This document shows, one piece after another, positions 46,320 to 55,933 of a DNA stretch of 64,000 nt. The stretch is taken from contig CANQTC010000002.1 of the NCBI GenBank assembly GCA_947626675.1, positions 124,001 to 188,000 on the forward strand. Direction: 5' to 3'. The first letter of the stretch is position 1. The number at the start of each line of letters is the position of its first letter. The notes beneath the pieces are model-generated. The model searched no databases, had not been told where the DNA came from, and saw only the letters and a program-made list of their open reading frames with translations. The translations under genes and the position numbers were made by a program. This DNA comes from an uncultured Coprococcus sp. GTDB lineage: Bacteria > Bacillota > Clostridia > Lachnospirales > Lachnospiraceae.

Positions 46320-47006
46320 CTAACGCCTATCCCGAAGCTTCAGCCTTGCTTCCCATATACCGGCAACCTTTGATAACGGAAAACAAATTATAAAGAACAA
46401 TAACCCGCTTATTAAGTATGCAGGTGCATAAGCTCCTCCGGTATTTGCTCCGGTAACAAAACTATATGTAAGTGATATCAAATCCGCTCCGCCTATGATG
46501 TAAAGACAGGATGTATTCTTAATAACATTTACAACCTGGTTTACCATCGGCGGAAGTATGATTTTAATACTCTGCGGAAGAATAATATAAAACATCTTTC
46601 CTAAATATCCAAATCCTGATGCTGCCGCCGCTTCGGCCTGACCTTTCGGTATGGAAGAAATTCCTGCCCGCACAACCTCTGCCATATATGCTCCATGATA
46701 AATGCCGACAGATATCATACCGGCGGGAATAATGCCCATACTGTGTCCTGAAAATGCCATTGCATAATAGAGGAAACAAATCTGAAGGAGAAGCGGTGTA
46801 TTCTGTATAATCTCAACATAAACACGACTGATTCCCTTGAACAGCTTTTTTCCACTTGTGGCCATGAGTCCTAATATAATACCAATTGCCAATGACAACA
46901 GTACCGCAGCAGCCGATACCAATATGGTATTTAAGAATCCCTTGATAAATGTGTCACGATAAAGCCAAACCTTTGCCCACGCGCCACCTGAAAAAATTCC
47001 GGACAT
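46320..47006 (-). CDS. Amino acid ABC transporter permease 1
   Basis: The 228-residue permease of the HisMQ type has about five helices and the EAA loop VRAGISSIPKGQAEAAAASG followed by YIILPQSIKIILPPMVNQ. GGAGG precedes the ATG. It follows the binding-protein gene after 20 bases. Confidence 0.92.
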   Translation of the reverse strand: MSGIFSGGAWAKVWLYRDTFIKGFLNTILVSAAAVLLSLAIGIILGLMATSGKKLFKGISRVYVEIIQNTPLLLQICFLYYAMAFSGHSMGIIPAGMISVGIYHGAYMAEVVRAGISSIPKGQAEAAAASGFGYLGKMFYIILPQSIKIILPPMVNQVVNVIKNTSCLYIIGGADLISLTYSFVTGANTGGAYAPAYLISGLLFFIICFPLSKVAGIWEARLKLRDRR

Positions 47007-47026
47007 ACTGTTTCCTCCATTTCAAC

Positions 47027-47965
47027 TTACTCTAATCCGTTATCCTTTATAAGCCCGCTAATCGTACCATCAGATAACCATCCCGTCACCAGTTCATCTG
47101 CAACACCGGATAATTCAGAACCTTTTCTTGTCGCAATTCCATATTCCTGCGGCGCAAACTTATCATCTATGTATTCTCTGTCATCTGTATTGTAAATAGC
47201 CAGAATCGACTTATCTACACAAAATGCATCTACTTCGCCTGCGCTTAATGCTGTAGAAATCGTCGGGTAATCTTCATACTGCTGAAAACTTACATCGGTA
47301 GTCCAGGTAGCCGGGTCAAATGTATCCGGATTGAACCCGTCTTTTGCAATAATATCGTTATCACACATCGCCTGAACAAGTGACTGCGCAGATGTCGAAC
47401 CGGAGGAAACGCCCACTTTCTTTCCCTTTAAATCTGCTAATGTCTTAATACCGCTGTCTGTCTGAACAAGAACAGTGACATAATCTGTATAATATGGCGT
47501 TGAAAAATCCCAGTTTTCTTTTCTTTCATCTGTAATGGTGAAAGTTGCAAGTACACAGTCAATATCACCGGAATCTAACAGTTCTGTTCTTGTAGCTGCT
47601 GTAACAGCAGTAAACTCGACATCAACACCAAGATATTCTGCCAGCTTCTTTGCAAGCTCTATCTCAAGACCGGAATACTCGCCTGTCAGTGTATCCTGAT
47701 ATCCAAATCCTACAACTGCATTCTTTACACCAACTTTCAATACACCCCTGTCCTTAATCGCCTGCACATCACCTGCCGCACCGGCTGTCTCTGTTGTACC
47801 TTCTTCCGTACTGCCGGCTTCTGTGCTTTCTGATTCGGTTTCCTGTGTTGCTTCTGTCTTTTCCGTTGTTGTTTCCGTTTTTGTGCCATCTCCGCATCCT
47901 GCAAATGATAATGCCGCAACTGCCAGCGTCAGTCCCATTGCAATCCACTTTTTCAATCTTCTCAT
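47027..47965 (-). CDS. Amino acid ABC transporter substrate-binding lipoprotein
   Basis: The 312-residue protein has a lipoprotein signal peptide with lipobox SFAGC (Cys24), a Thr/Glu-rich linker (about 25-65), and a family 3 solute-binding domain: GVLKVGVKNAVVGFGYQD, GLEIELAKKLAEYLG, and the DFSTPYYTD hinge segment. The ligand pocket resembles that of Glu/Gln/polar amino acid binders, but the exact amino acid cannot be given. AAGGAGG precedes the ATG. Confidence 0.92.
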   Translation of the reverse strand: MRRLKKWIAMGLTLAVAALSFAGCGDGTKTETTTEKTEATQETESESTEAGSTEEGTTETAGAAGDVQAIKDRGVLKVGVKNAVVGFGYQDTLTGEYSGLEIELAKKLAEYLGVDVEFTAVTAATRTELLDSGDIDCVLATFTITDERKENWDFSTPYYTDYVTVLVQTDSGIKTLADLKGKKVGVSSGSTSAQSLVQAMCDNDIIAKDGFNPDTFDPATWTTDVSFQQYEDYPTISTALSAGEVDAFCVDKSILAIYNTDDREYIDDKFAPQEYGIATRKGSELSGVADELVTGWLSDGTISGLIKDNGLE

Positions 47966-48047
47966 AACTAAATCCTCCTTAAAATATCATCTATATCCAA
48001 CAAAACATGCAGTCATTCCACTGTTGCCTTGAAAGATGCGAATTTTA

Positions 48048-48770
48048 TTAACGAATTATTTTTCCCAGGAACTGTTTGACTCTCTCATTCTCCGGATTTT
48101 CAAAGAAATGCTCCGGTGTTCCTTCTTCTATAATCTGACCATCCGCCATAAATACAATACGGTCAGCAACCTGTCTTGCAAATCCCATTTCATGCGTAAC
48201 AACTACCATCGTGATATTTTCCTTTGCAAGCTTTATCATAACGTCTAACACCTCCTGAATGGTCTCAGGATCAAGCGCTGAGGTTGGTTCGTCAAATAAT
48301 ATAATTCTGCTTTGTGCACATAAAGCTCTTGCAATTGCAATTCGCTGCTGCTGTCCGCCTGATAATGTAGTCGGATAAACGTGCGCTTTGTCGCTCAGTC
48401 CTACAACCTCCAGATAATGATATGCCAGTTTTTCCGCTTCCTTTTTTGTTTTGTGCTGAAGCTTCATCGGCGCTAATGTCAGATTTTTTAATACGCTCAT
48501 ATGTGGATACAGATTGAACTGCTGAAAAACCATAGAAAGGTTATCGCGTATCAGTTTTGTCTTATTGCGATTTGTAAGCTTTTCGCCATTGATATAAACA
48601 TTTCCCGATGTTGGCTCTTCCAAAAAGTTCATACATCTTACTGTTGTTGACTTTCCTGAACCGGATGGACCGATGATAACTAACTTCTCACCTTCTTTAA
48701 CCTCAAGATTCACATCTTTCAGGACATGAAGTTCTCCGTAATATTTATTGACCTGTTCCAGTTTAATCAT
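48048..48770 (-). CDS. Amino acid ABC transporter ATP-binding protein (GlnQ type)
   Basis: The 240-residue ATPase shows Walker A GPSGSGKST, signature LSGGQQQR, Walker B IILFDEPTSALD and the His loop VVTHEMGFAR, all intact. It begins the operon ATPase, binding protein, permease, permease, kinase-like, FUSC-HAD; having the ATPase first is less usual. GAGGG lies before the ATG. Confidence 0.94.
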   Translation of the reverse strand: MIKLEQVNKYYGELHVLKDVNLEVKEGEKLVIIGPSGSGKSTTVRCMNFLEEPTSGNVYINGEKLTNRNKTKLIRDNLSMVFQQFNLYPHMSVLKNLTLAPMKLQHKTKKEAEKLAYHYLEVVGLSDKAHVYPTTLSGGQQQRIAIARALCAQSRIILFDEPTSALDPETIQEVLDVMIKLAKENITMVVVTHEMGFARQVADRIVFMADGQIIEEGTPEHFFENPENERVKQFLGKIIR

Positions 48771-48807
48771 CGCAGCTTCCCTCTTTCCTAAATTCAGATA
48801 AAAAAAT

Positions 48808-48840
48808 AAAGGCGCCTGATTTTCTAAACCAAACGCCTTT
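48808..48840 (-). terminator. Terminator between fabG and the amino acid ABC operon (or leader attenuator)
   Basis: Minus strand AAAGGCG...CGCCTTT with a 19-base loop, followed by ATTTTTTT. It lies about 145 bases after the fabG stop but also downstream of the transport operon's promoter, within that operon's leader. Confidence 0.7.
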
Positions 48841-48873
48841 GTCTCAAATCTTATTATTTTATCTATGCGCTAT

Positions 48874-48902
48874 AATTTAACAAGTTCCTGTTTACTTGTC
48901 AA
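48874..48902 (-). promoter_or_regulatory. Promoter of the amino acid ABC operon with overlapping inverted repeat
   Basis: Minus strand TTGACA (48902-48897), 17 bases, TAAATT (48879-48874). The inverted repeat ACAAGT-N8-ACTTGT (48899-48880) covers the end of the -35 and the spacer, an operator-like position. Expected start of transcription is about 48867, so the leader of about 97 nt includes the hairpin at 48808-48840. Confidence 0.65.
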
Positions 48903-48986
48903 ATATAAAACGATAAAACTTTATAAAATAAGTTTTGACTGCCTTTTTTTAATTTTATTATTAAAAATCAAATTTTTCCTTTTATC

Positions 48987-49727
48987 CTAAATGCTCATCC
49001 CACCATCTACTTTGATGACCTGACCTGTAATATAGGACGCCTTATCCGACGCAAGAAACGCTGCTGTTTCTGCAATATCTGAAACTTCGCCGAGACGTTT
49101 TACAGTAATATGGTCAAGCATGGCTTCTTTTGCCTTCTCAGGCATAGCATCTGTCATATCTGTCCTTATAAATCCGGGTGCTATGGCATTTGCTGTTACG
49201 CCGCGGCTTCCAAGCTCTTTGGCAACAGACTTTGTCATACCGATAATTCCGGCTTTTGAGGCTGCATAATTCAACTGTCCGGCATTTCCTTCCATCCCTA
49301 CAACGGATGACATATTGATGATACGGCCATATTTCTGCTTCATCATCGGTCTGTATACATGCTTGATACAGTTAAATGCGCCTTTTAAATTAATATTAAT
49401 GACATCATCAAAATCAGCCTCTTTCATGCCAAGAACAAGGTTATCTCTTGTTATGCCTGCATTATTTACAAGAATATCAATTCTTCCATACTGTTCTAAG
49501 GCAAATTTCATCAGCGCCTCTGCTTCACCAAAATCTGCCACATTTGCCTTAAATGTCACAGCTTCTCCGCCTGCTTCTTTAATCTCTGAAACAAGACTGT
49601 TCGCCTTTTCCTCAGAGCCATTATAGTTTACTACCACCTTTGCTCCATATCCGGCAAATGTTTTTGCAATCTCTCTGCCGATTCCTCTTCCTGCGCCTGT
49701 TACTACTGCAACCCTGTCTTTAAGCAT
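48987..49727 (-). CDS. fabG: 3-oxoacyl-ACP reductase
   Basis: The 246-residue short-chain dehydrogenase has NADP-binding VTGAGRGIGREIA, the NNAGITRDN strand and the Ser-Tyr-Lys catalytic set (SSVVGMEG, YAASKAG). It reduces beta-ketoacyl-ACP in fatty acid elongation. Its ATG overlaps the fabD stop by 8 bases (ATGCTTAA), so translation is coupled. Confidence 0.96.
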   Translation of the reverse strand: MLKDRVAVVTGAGRGIGREIAKTFAGYGAKVVVNYNGSEEKANSLVSEIKEAGGEAVTFKANVADFGEAEALMKFALEQYGRIDILVNNAGITRDNLVLGMKEADFDDVININLKGAFNCIKHVYRPMMKQKYGRIINMSSVVGMEGNAGQLNYAASKAGIIGMTKSVAKELGSRGVTANAIAPGFIRTDMTDAMPEKAKEAMLDHITVKRLGEVSDIAETAAFLASDKASYITGQVIKVDGGMSI

Positions 49728-50643
49728 TGATTTCCTCCAATTTCTGTAAATCTTCTATTGTCGCAATATTGATACACTTTACTTCTTTGTTTATTTTTTT
49801 CATAAATCCGCTTAGGGTTTTACCCGGTCCTACTTCTACAAATGTATCAACACCCTCTGCAATCATATTTTCTATTGTCTGCTGCCATCTCACAGATGAA
49901 TACACCTGCCGCTTCAATAATTCCTTCACTTTGCCTGCATCTGTTACCTTTTCGGCATCCGCATTACAATAATATGGCTGAAAATGCTCTGCTATCTTGA
50001 TATCGGCAAGATAATCATAAAGCTTTTCTCCTGCCGGAATAAGCATTTTGGAATGGAATGGTCCGCTTACCTTGAGTTTAATGACTCTCTTTGCTCCGGC
50101 CTCCTGAAGCGCTTCCACCGCCTTGTCAAGCGCTTCGGTCTCACCTGATATTACAATCTGTCCCGGACAGTTATAATTAGCAATCTGGACATTCCCCGGT
50201 GTATTCTCACATATCTCTGCAATTTTGTCCGCATCCATTGCAATTACGGCTGCCATAGCGCCTTTTCCAAGAGGGACTTCATTCTGCATCAAAATTCCTC
50301 TCTGCCTTACTGTCTTTATGGCATCCGTCAGTTCCATTGCTCCACATGCTGTAAGCGCACTATATTCACCAAGTGAAAGCCCTGCATATACATCTGCCTG
50401 AAAGCCCATATTCCTGATATGCTCATAGATTGCGACTTCAGCCGCTACCATAGCAGGCTGGGTATATTCTGTTTGATTGATATCTTCATTTTCTTCAAAA
50501 CAAATCTTCTTAAGCTCTATATCCAGAACTTCATCTGCCTTGTCAAACACTTCTTTGCTGTCTGAAAAGCTATCATAAAAATCCTTTGCCATGCCGACAT
50601 ATTGCGCGCCCTGGCCGGGAAAAATAACTGCTGTCTTACCCAT
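49720..50643 (-). CDS. fabD: Malonyl-CoA:ACP transacylase
   Basis: The enzyme charges ACP with malonate. The N-terminus is MGKTAVIFPGQGAQYVGMAKD, the nucleophile motif is GLSLGEYSAL, and the C-terminal pair includes VSGPFHSKML and VEVGPGKTLSGF. AGAGGAG before the ATG at 50643 sets the start, giving 307 residues; the raw frame extends 18 codons further. It lies 126 bases after acpP, with a long hairpin in the gap. Confidence 0.95.
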   Translation of the reverse strand: MGKTAVIFPGQGAQYVGMAKDFYDSFSDSKEVFDKADEVLDIELKKICFEENEDINQTEYTQPAMVAAEVAIYEHIRNMGFQADVYAGLSLGEYSALTACGAMELTDAIKTVRQRGILMQNEVPLGKGAMAAVIAMDADKIAEICENTPGNVQIANYNCPGQIVISGETEALDKAVEALQEAGAKRVIKLKVSGPFHSKMLIPAGEKLYDYLADIKIAEHFQPYYCNADAEKVTDAGKVKELLKRQVYSSVRWQQTIENMIAEGVDTFVEVGPGKTLSGFMKKINKEVKCINIATIEDLQKLEEINA

Positions 50644-50688
50644 ATTTTTATTCTCCTCTACATCCATTTCCACATAATAATATAAAAG

Positions 50689-50749
50689 AAGCAGCACTGT
50701 CTGTCAATTCATCAATATTCTTACTGATTCATTGACACAGTTGCTGCTT
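50689..50749 (-). terminator. Internal hairpin/partial terminator between acpP and fabD
   Basis: Minus strand AAGCAGCAACTGTGTCAATG-side bases pair over about 25 positions with a few mismatches to a 3' arm ending TGCTGCTT, followed by CTTTTATATTATT. It starts about 20 bases after the acpP stop. It probably lowers fabD-fabG expression relative to acpP, or protects the acpP 3' end. Confidence 0.7.
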
Positions 50750-50769
50750 GTAATACATTACTAATAATA

Positions 50770-51003
50770 TTAGTCTTCTACACCCTTGCCCTTAAGGTAA
50801 TTCAGAACATCTTCAAATGTAGCAACATTTTCAAGCTCTTCTGCCGGAATTTCAACATCAAATTCATCTTCCATCTTCATAACGATTTCATATAAATCTA
50901 ATGAATCAACGCCTAAATCATCTTTAAAGTTTGTATCAAGCTTCATCTCATCCTGTGATACACCTAACTGTTCTTCGAAAATTGCCTTAACCTTATCGAA
51001 CAT
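50770..51003 (-). CDS. acpP: Acyl carrier protein
   Basis: The 77-residue acidic four-helix protein carries the phosphopantetheine Ser in DLGVDSLDLYEIVMKMEDEF-type context. AGGAGG precedes the ATG. It has its own strong promoter just upstream and heads acpP-fabD-fabG. Confidence 0.97.
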   Translation of the reverse strand: MFDKVKAIFEEQLGVSQDEMKLDTNFKDDLGVDSLDLYEIVMKMEDEFDVEIPAEELENVATFEDVLNYLKGKGVED

Positions 51004-51060
51004 AATAAATTCCTCCTAAACATATAGTAAATATTACCTGTGTTTTCTTTAAACGATTAT

Positions 51061-51089
51061 AATATAACCTATGCTTCCATTAAAGTCAA
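51061..51089 (-). promoter_or_regulatory. acpP-fabDG promoter
   Basis: Minus strand TTGACT (51089-51084), 17 bases, TATATT (51066-51061), about 58 bases before the acpP ATG. Confidence 0.75.
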
Positions 51090-51123
51090 CACAATAGTTC
51101 GTATATTTTATGCTGCGGCGATT

Positions 51124-53676
51124 TTATTCAATCGCACCGGTCTCATAGATGAACTTGACGCTTGTGTTGACACTGTCTAATGCGCCGCTATAAGTAGCAT
51201 ATGCTGTATCCCCGCCAAAAAGTACCTCAATATAATCAATATCACTCTGATAATCTCCTGAAAACATCTCTGCAATCTTTTTAATGCCTTCTTCATTGAA
51301 TTTCGTCATTCCTTCATAAAGCGTCGTTCCGCCATCTTTTAACGTTCCTGCGCCTTCATCAAGCGTTCCTGCGCCTTCACAAAGTGTATCTGCTCCATCT
51401 TTCAGCGTTCCTGCGCCTGCGTAAAGCGTTGATGCACCTGCGCTGAGCGCGGCAGTTCCTTCATAGAGCTGATTACCGCCTGTGCTGAGTGCGGCTGCAC
51501 CGTTATAAAGCTCCTGCATCTTATCTGCTAATGTTGATGCACCTGTTGACAACTGATTAGCCCCTGTCTTTAACGTATTTGTTCCTGTCATCAGGCTTCC
51601 CAGTCCTTTGGATACATCCTTTGAGCCTTTATAGAGCGCATTAAGCCCCGTCGATAAACTTGCAGCTCCTGTTGCCGCTGTATCTGTGCCTGCTGCAAGC
51701 TCGGCAGCTCCATCCTTCAGACTTCCTGCTCCTGTTAATAATGTGTTTGCTCCTGTATCTACCTGACCGGCTCCTGTTGCCGCTGTACCTGCACCTGCTG
51801 CCAAAGTCTTTGAATTGTCTGCAACAGCCTTCGCCCCCGCCTGAAGTTTTGTTATATCACCATTTTCTCCCTTCATGACATCAAGCTGTGTCTGCATGGC
51901 TGCTGAAAGGTCACCGGCAGCCTGCCGGATTGCCATAACAGAACCTTCAAGCTGTGCCAGTTTTGTATATTGTTCCATATAAGCATCAAACTGCGCACCG
52001 GTATTTGCAGCATCCGTCGATGTTGCAGTATCTGACGCGACATTATCGAATCCTACGGATGCCATCTGGGTAATTGCTCCCTTAAGCTGTTCCATCGTCT
52101 GTGCAACTGCTTCAAGGGAAGCAAAGTGATTATCTACTAAAAGTTTATCTGCCGAAGCATTCAATTGCGCTGCCAGGGATTCAGGCATACTGCTGATTAC
52201 TTCAACAAGTTTATTTATGCCGTCACTTACCTGTACTGCGCCTGCACTTAATGCTGCCGCGCCATCTGATACCTGCTTTGTTCCCGTTTTCAAAGAGCCT
52301 GTTCCTGCCGCAAGTGTTGTTGCGCCTGTTTTCAGAGAACCCATTCCTGTCGCAAGTGTTGCTGCGCCTGTCTTCAGTTTTTTCGTTCCATCTGCAAGCC
52401 CGGACGCACCTTTTACTGCGCCAACATTTTCTGCTGTTCCATCGCCTGCATATCCCGCTATCACTTTATCCATTCCGTCCTTTAACTTTTTTTCACCTGC
52501 ATACAAATCGTATACCCCTTTTTTCGCTGCTGCCGCACCTGCTTTCAGTGGTGTACCGCCCTCTGTAAGAAGTTTAGCGCTTCCATCCTTTAAAGCGTTC
52601 ACGCCCGGTATCAGTGTATCTCCTACTGAGCCATTCAGCGTTGCTGCTCCGTTTGATAAATCGCCTGCTCCCGCATATAAGGTATCGGCGCCTGTCGCAA
52701 GCTGAGCAGCGCCCGTCTTTAGGGAATACGTTCCATCTTTTAATGTTTCAAGACCATTTGCCAATTCGTCTGAACCGTCAACAAGCTGGTCTGATGACGA
52801 AGTAAGCGTATCAATTTTGTTTGTAATATCTGATAAATCGATATCCATAGCCAATTGTTCTCCCGACAATACATCTGTAAGTCCTACCGTCATCGTCATG
52901 GAAAGTGAGAAGTCCGCTACATCTGCTGTAATTTCTACATATTCCGGTACGTCGATTCCATCAATGGCTTTTACCAGTTCTTCATCACCGATTCCATCTG
53001 TAAGACATTCTTTCAGCCCCGGAACAGCATACCCTACGACAATGGCATTACTTCCTTCTGATATCACCTTGCCATTTTCGACCTGAACATTTGTAAATTT
53101 ATCTACAGGAAGCATCACACCCGACATCATAACAAATGGGGTGATTACATTCTTATCTTTACCGTCTACCTTTGCTGTGGATGCAGTATGATTGATATAA
53201 TCAAACCGTATCGTAACCTTTCCTGATTTACCGACCAACTCCTCCGGTGTGATATCTGCTCCATCAAGCTTATAAGATACTTTTACATCTACCGGAAGCT
53301 TTTCATCTGAAGTTCCCTGATAGTATATATCTGCTCCATTTGCTTTCCATGTGATACTTCCATCATCATTTTGTACATATTCTTCATAGCCTTTGACATT
53401 TTCTATATCAGAAAGTGTTGTGTAGTCCTTCAGACTGTCTGTACCTTCTGTATTCTTAAGCCAGTTGCTTACCGTTATATTTTCAACATTTCCGGATGCA
53501 TCCGCCTTTACATATACGGTTTCTTCCTTTTCCGTATCATCTTTACTATTATCTGAAACCTGCGAATTAAGTGTATCTTCCAATTCATCCGCCTGAACTT
53601 CACCATATCCCGTTACGCATCCTGCCATCATTGCAGCAGACAACATTACACATAAATATTTTTTCCATTTAACCAT
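51124..53676 (-). CDS. Secreted/lipoprotein with X-X-X-Leu-X-X-Gly heptad repeats
   Basis: The 850-residue protein has a signal peptide with a lipobox-like MMAGC (Cys20), an N-terminal beta-rich domain (about 60-270), and about 500 residues of seven-residue repeats of the form xxxLxxG (LKTGAAQ, LATGADT, LYAGAGD and so on) interrupted by a helical stretch near 490-610. There is no C-terminal membrane helix, in contrast to YhgE/Pip proteins that share these repeats. It follows the MmpL exporter gene by 22 bases with AAGGAG before the ATG. It probably forms a long rod in the cell wall and works with the exporter; this is inference from gene order. Confidence 0.85.
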   Translation of the reverse strand: MVKWKKYLCVMLSAAMMAGCVTGYGEVQADELEDTLNSQVSDNSKDDTEKEETVYVKADASGNVENITVSNWLKNTEGTDSLKDYTTLSDIENVKGYEEYVQNDDGSITWKANGADIYYQGTSDEKLPVDVKVSYKLDGADITPEELVGKSGKVTIRFDYINHTASTAKVDGKDKNVITPFVMMSGVMLPVDKFTNVQVENGKVISEGSNAIVVGYAVPGLKECLTDGIGDEELVKAIDGIDVPEYVEITADVADFSLSMTMTVGLTDVLSGEQLAMDIDLSDITNKIDTLTSSSDQLVDGSDELANGLETLKDGTYSLKTGAAQLATGADTLYAGAGDLSNGAATLNGSVGDTLIPGVNALKDGSAKLLTEGGTPLKAGAAAAKKGVYDLYAGEKKLKDGMDKVIAGYAGDGTAENVGAVKGASGLADGTKKLKTGAATLATGMGSLKTGATTLAAGTGSLKTGTKQVSDGAAALSAGAVQVSDGINKLVEVISSMPESLAAQLNASADKLLVDNHFASLEAVAQTMEQLKGAITQMASVGFDNVASDTATSTDAANTGAQFDAYMEQYTKLAQLEGSVMAIRQAAGDLSAAMQTQLDVMKGENGDITKLQAGAKAVADNSKTLAAGAGTAATGAGQVDTGANTLLTGAGSLKDGAAELAAGTDTAATGAASLSTGLNALYKGSKDVSKGLGSLMTGTNTLKTGANQLSTGASTLADKMQELYNGAAALSTGGNQLYEGTAALSAGASTLYAGAGTLKDGADTLCEGAGTLDEGAGTLKDGGTTLYEGMTKFNEEGIKKIAEMFSGDYQSDIDYIEVLFGGDTAYATYSGALDSVNTSVKFIYETGAIE

Positions 53677-53698
53677 GATAATTCTCCTTTACACTTTT

Positions 53699-55789
53699 CT
53701 ATGAATTTGCAACACGCACATTGTGCTGCATCTTTTTTCGATATCGTAACATAATGATTTTATCAAACAGCATAAACATGGATGGCAGCACAAAAATAAC
53801 TGCACCCATACTGATTACTGCACCTCTTGCCATCAGTACGCAAAGTGAACTAATCAAATCTATATTTGAATAAACACCAACCCCAAAGGTTGCTGCAAAG
53901 AAAGTAAGTGCGCTTACTACAATTGACTGTATCGATTCCTGACATGCTGTTGATACCGCACTAAGTTTTTCCGCACCCGCCAGCCTGTTTTTCTTATATT
54001 TATTTGTCATAAGAATTGCATAATCAACGGTTGCACCAAGCTGAATCGTACCAATAACGATTGACGCAATAAACGGCAATGTCGTTCCTGTAAAATATGG
54101 TATTCCCATATTGATAAAGATTGCGAACTCAATGACTGCAACAAGCACTACCGGAAGTGATATCGAGCCAAATACAAATAAAATGATAATAAAAATCACA
54201 CCAATTGAAACGGCACTGACCGTTGAAAAATCTTTGTCTGTTATTTTAATCAAATCCTTTGTACATGGCGCTTCTCCTACCAGCATATTATCTGCATTAT
54301 AGTGGTCGATTACTTTCTCAATTTCCGTACATTGGTTATTGACTTCATCCGAAGCCACTTTATATTCAGAACCCACAAGCACCATCTGCCAGTTCTCACT
54401 TTTCAGAGCTGATGTAAATATCTGAGGCACAAAGTCAGATGGAATTCCTGCGCCCAGGATACTGTCAAGACCAAGACAAAATTTAACGCCATCGATTTTT
54501 TCGATATCAGCCATCAGCAATCTTATATCCTTATCCTTCATATCATTCGACAGTAAGAGCATATGCGTTGAATTCATTTCAAAATCTTTTTCCAATGTCT
54601 GGTTTGCCTGTATACTGTCAAGGTCTTTTGGAAGCGTACTGTCAAGATTATAATAAACATCTGTATTCTTATATCCATATACCGCAGGTATCAGGATAAT
54701 AATAAACAGTACAACAAATACGAGATAATGCTTTGCGATAAATTTTCCAAGCCCTTTAAATTCAGGCAATATCACCTTATGCGTTGTTTTCTCAATAGCC
54801 TTGTCAAATACAAGTATCAATGACGGAAGTATCGTTACGCAGGAAAGCACACCCAGTATAACGCCTTTTGCCATAACTACACCGAGGTCAAGACCAAGTG
54901 TAAAGGTCATAAAGCAAAGTGCGATAAATCCTGCAACTGTTGTGATTGAACTTCCTACGACAGAAGATATCGTATCTGCGATGGCATGTGCCATTGCTTC
55001 ACCTTTATCTTCATATTCCTGCTGCTGTGCTTTATAGCTGTGCCACAGGAATATTGAATAATCGAGTGTAACACCAAGCTGAAGTACCGCGGCAAGCGCT
55101 TTGGTTATATAAGAAATTTCTCCCCAAAATACATTGGTTCCCAAATTATAAAGGATTGCCATTCCGATACTAATCAGGAAAACAATCGGAATCATAACGG
55201 AATCCATTGTAATTGCAAGTACCACTGCACAAAGAAGAACCGCTATGCAGATATACATCGGCATTTCTTTTTCAGAAAGATTTTTTGTATCTGTAACAAC
55301 AGCCGACATTCCGCTTAAGAAACACTGCTTATTTGAAATAGACCTGATTTCTTCAATCGCATCCATTGTGCCATCTGCTGATGTCGTTTCATCAAATATA
55401 ATTGCCATTAACGTGGCATGATTCTCATCATTATTAAATGCTTCGTAAAGTTTATCCGGAAGCATCTCCTTTGGTATGGACAAATCAGCGAAACTGTCAT
55501 ACCATATCACCTTTTCTACATGATTAACTTGCTCAATCTTACTCTTTAGTGCAGATACATCCTTATCCTCCATGCCTTCTACGACAAACATGGAAAATGC
55601 ACCTGTTCCAAATTCATCTACAAGAATGTCCTGTCCAACCATCGTTTCAATATCCTTCGGCAGATAGGAAAGGATATCATAATTGACTCTGGTTTTTATG
55701 AAACCGATAAATGCCGGAATCAGAAGAAGGAATCCTATGATAAGAATAAACACTCTCGAATGAACTATTTTTTCTCCCAGCTTAATCAT
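53699..55789 (-). CDS. RND superfamily exporter, MmpL type
   Basis: The 696-residue protein has twelve predicted helices in two repeats, each starting with a single helix and an extracytoplasmic loop of about 120 residues, then five helices. Conserved Asp-containing helix segments GVTLDYSIFLWHSY and GATVDYAILMTNKYKKN are the proton-relay regions of MmpL/HpnN-type transporters. It is first in the operon with the xxxLxxG protein and divergent from a TetR gene. AAGGAG precedes the ATG. It likely exports lipids or antimicrobial compounds; the substrate is unknown. Confidence 0.9.
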   Translation of the reverse strand: MIKLGEKIVHSRVFILIIGFLLLIPAFIGFIKTRVNYDILSYLPKDIETMVGQDILVDEFGTGAFSMFVVEGMEDKDVSALKSKIEQVNHVEKVIWYDSFADLSIPKEMLPDKLYEAFNNDENHATLMAIIFDETTSADGTMDAIEEIRSISNKQCFLSGMSAVVTDTKNLSEKEMPMYICIAVLLCAVVLAITMDSVMIPIVFLISIGMAILYNLGTNVFWGEISYITKALAAVLQLGVTLDYSIFLWHSYKAQQQEYEDKGEAMAHAIADTISSVVGSSITTVAGFIALCFMTFTLGLDLGVVMAKGVILGVLSCVTILPSLILVFDKAIEKTTHKVILPEFKGLGKFIAKHYLVFVVLFIIILIPAVYGYKNTDVYYNLDSTLPKDLDSIQANQTLEKDFEMNSTHMLLLSNDMKDKDIRLLMADIEKIDGVKFCLGLDSILGAGIPSDFVPQIFTSALKSENWQMVLVGSEYKVASDEVNNQCTEIEKVIDHYNADNMLVGEAPCTKDLIKITDKDFSTVSAVSIGVIFIIILFVFGSISLPVVLVAVIEFAIFINMGIPYFTGTTLPFIASIVIGTIQLGATVDYAILMTNKYKKNRLAGAEKLSAVSTACQESIQSIVVSALTFFAATFGVGVYSNIDLISSLCVLMARGAVISMGAVIFVLPSMFMLFDKIIMLRYRKKMQHNVRVANS

Positions 55790-55933
55790 AATATTTTCAT
55801 CTCCTTTTCATTTCTGAGGCGATTATACAACATGGTGTCTATTAAGTCAGCTTATTAAATTGAAAAAATGTTTACTTTTCGTTACACTTTTAGTATTATG
55901 TAACCATAAAAATTCATATTATAATAATTGTAG

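Noticed and set aside
51400-52800. Plus-strand open frames inside the heptad-repeat gene
   Set aside because: They result from the absence of stop codons opposite the Ala/Gly/Leu-rich repeats; they have no ribosome sites or recognisable domains.
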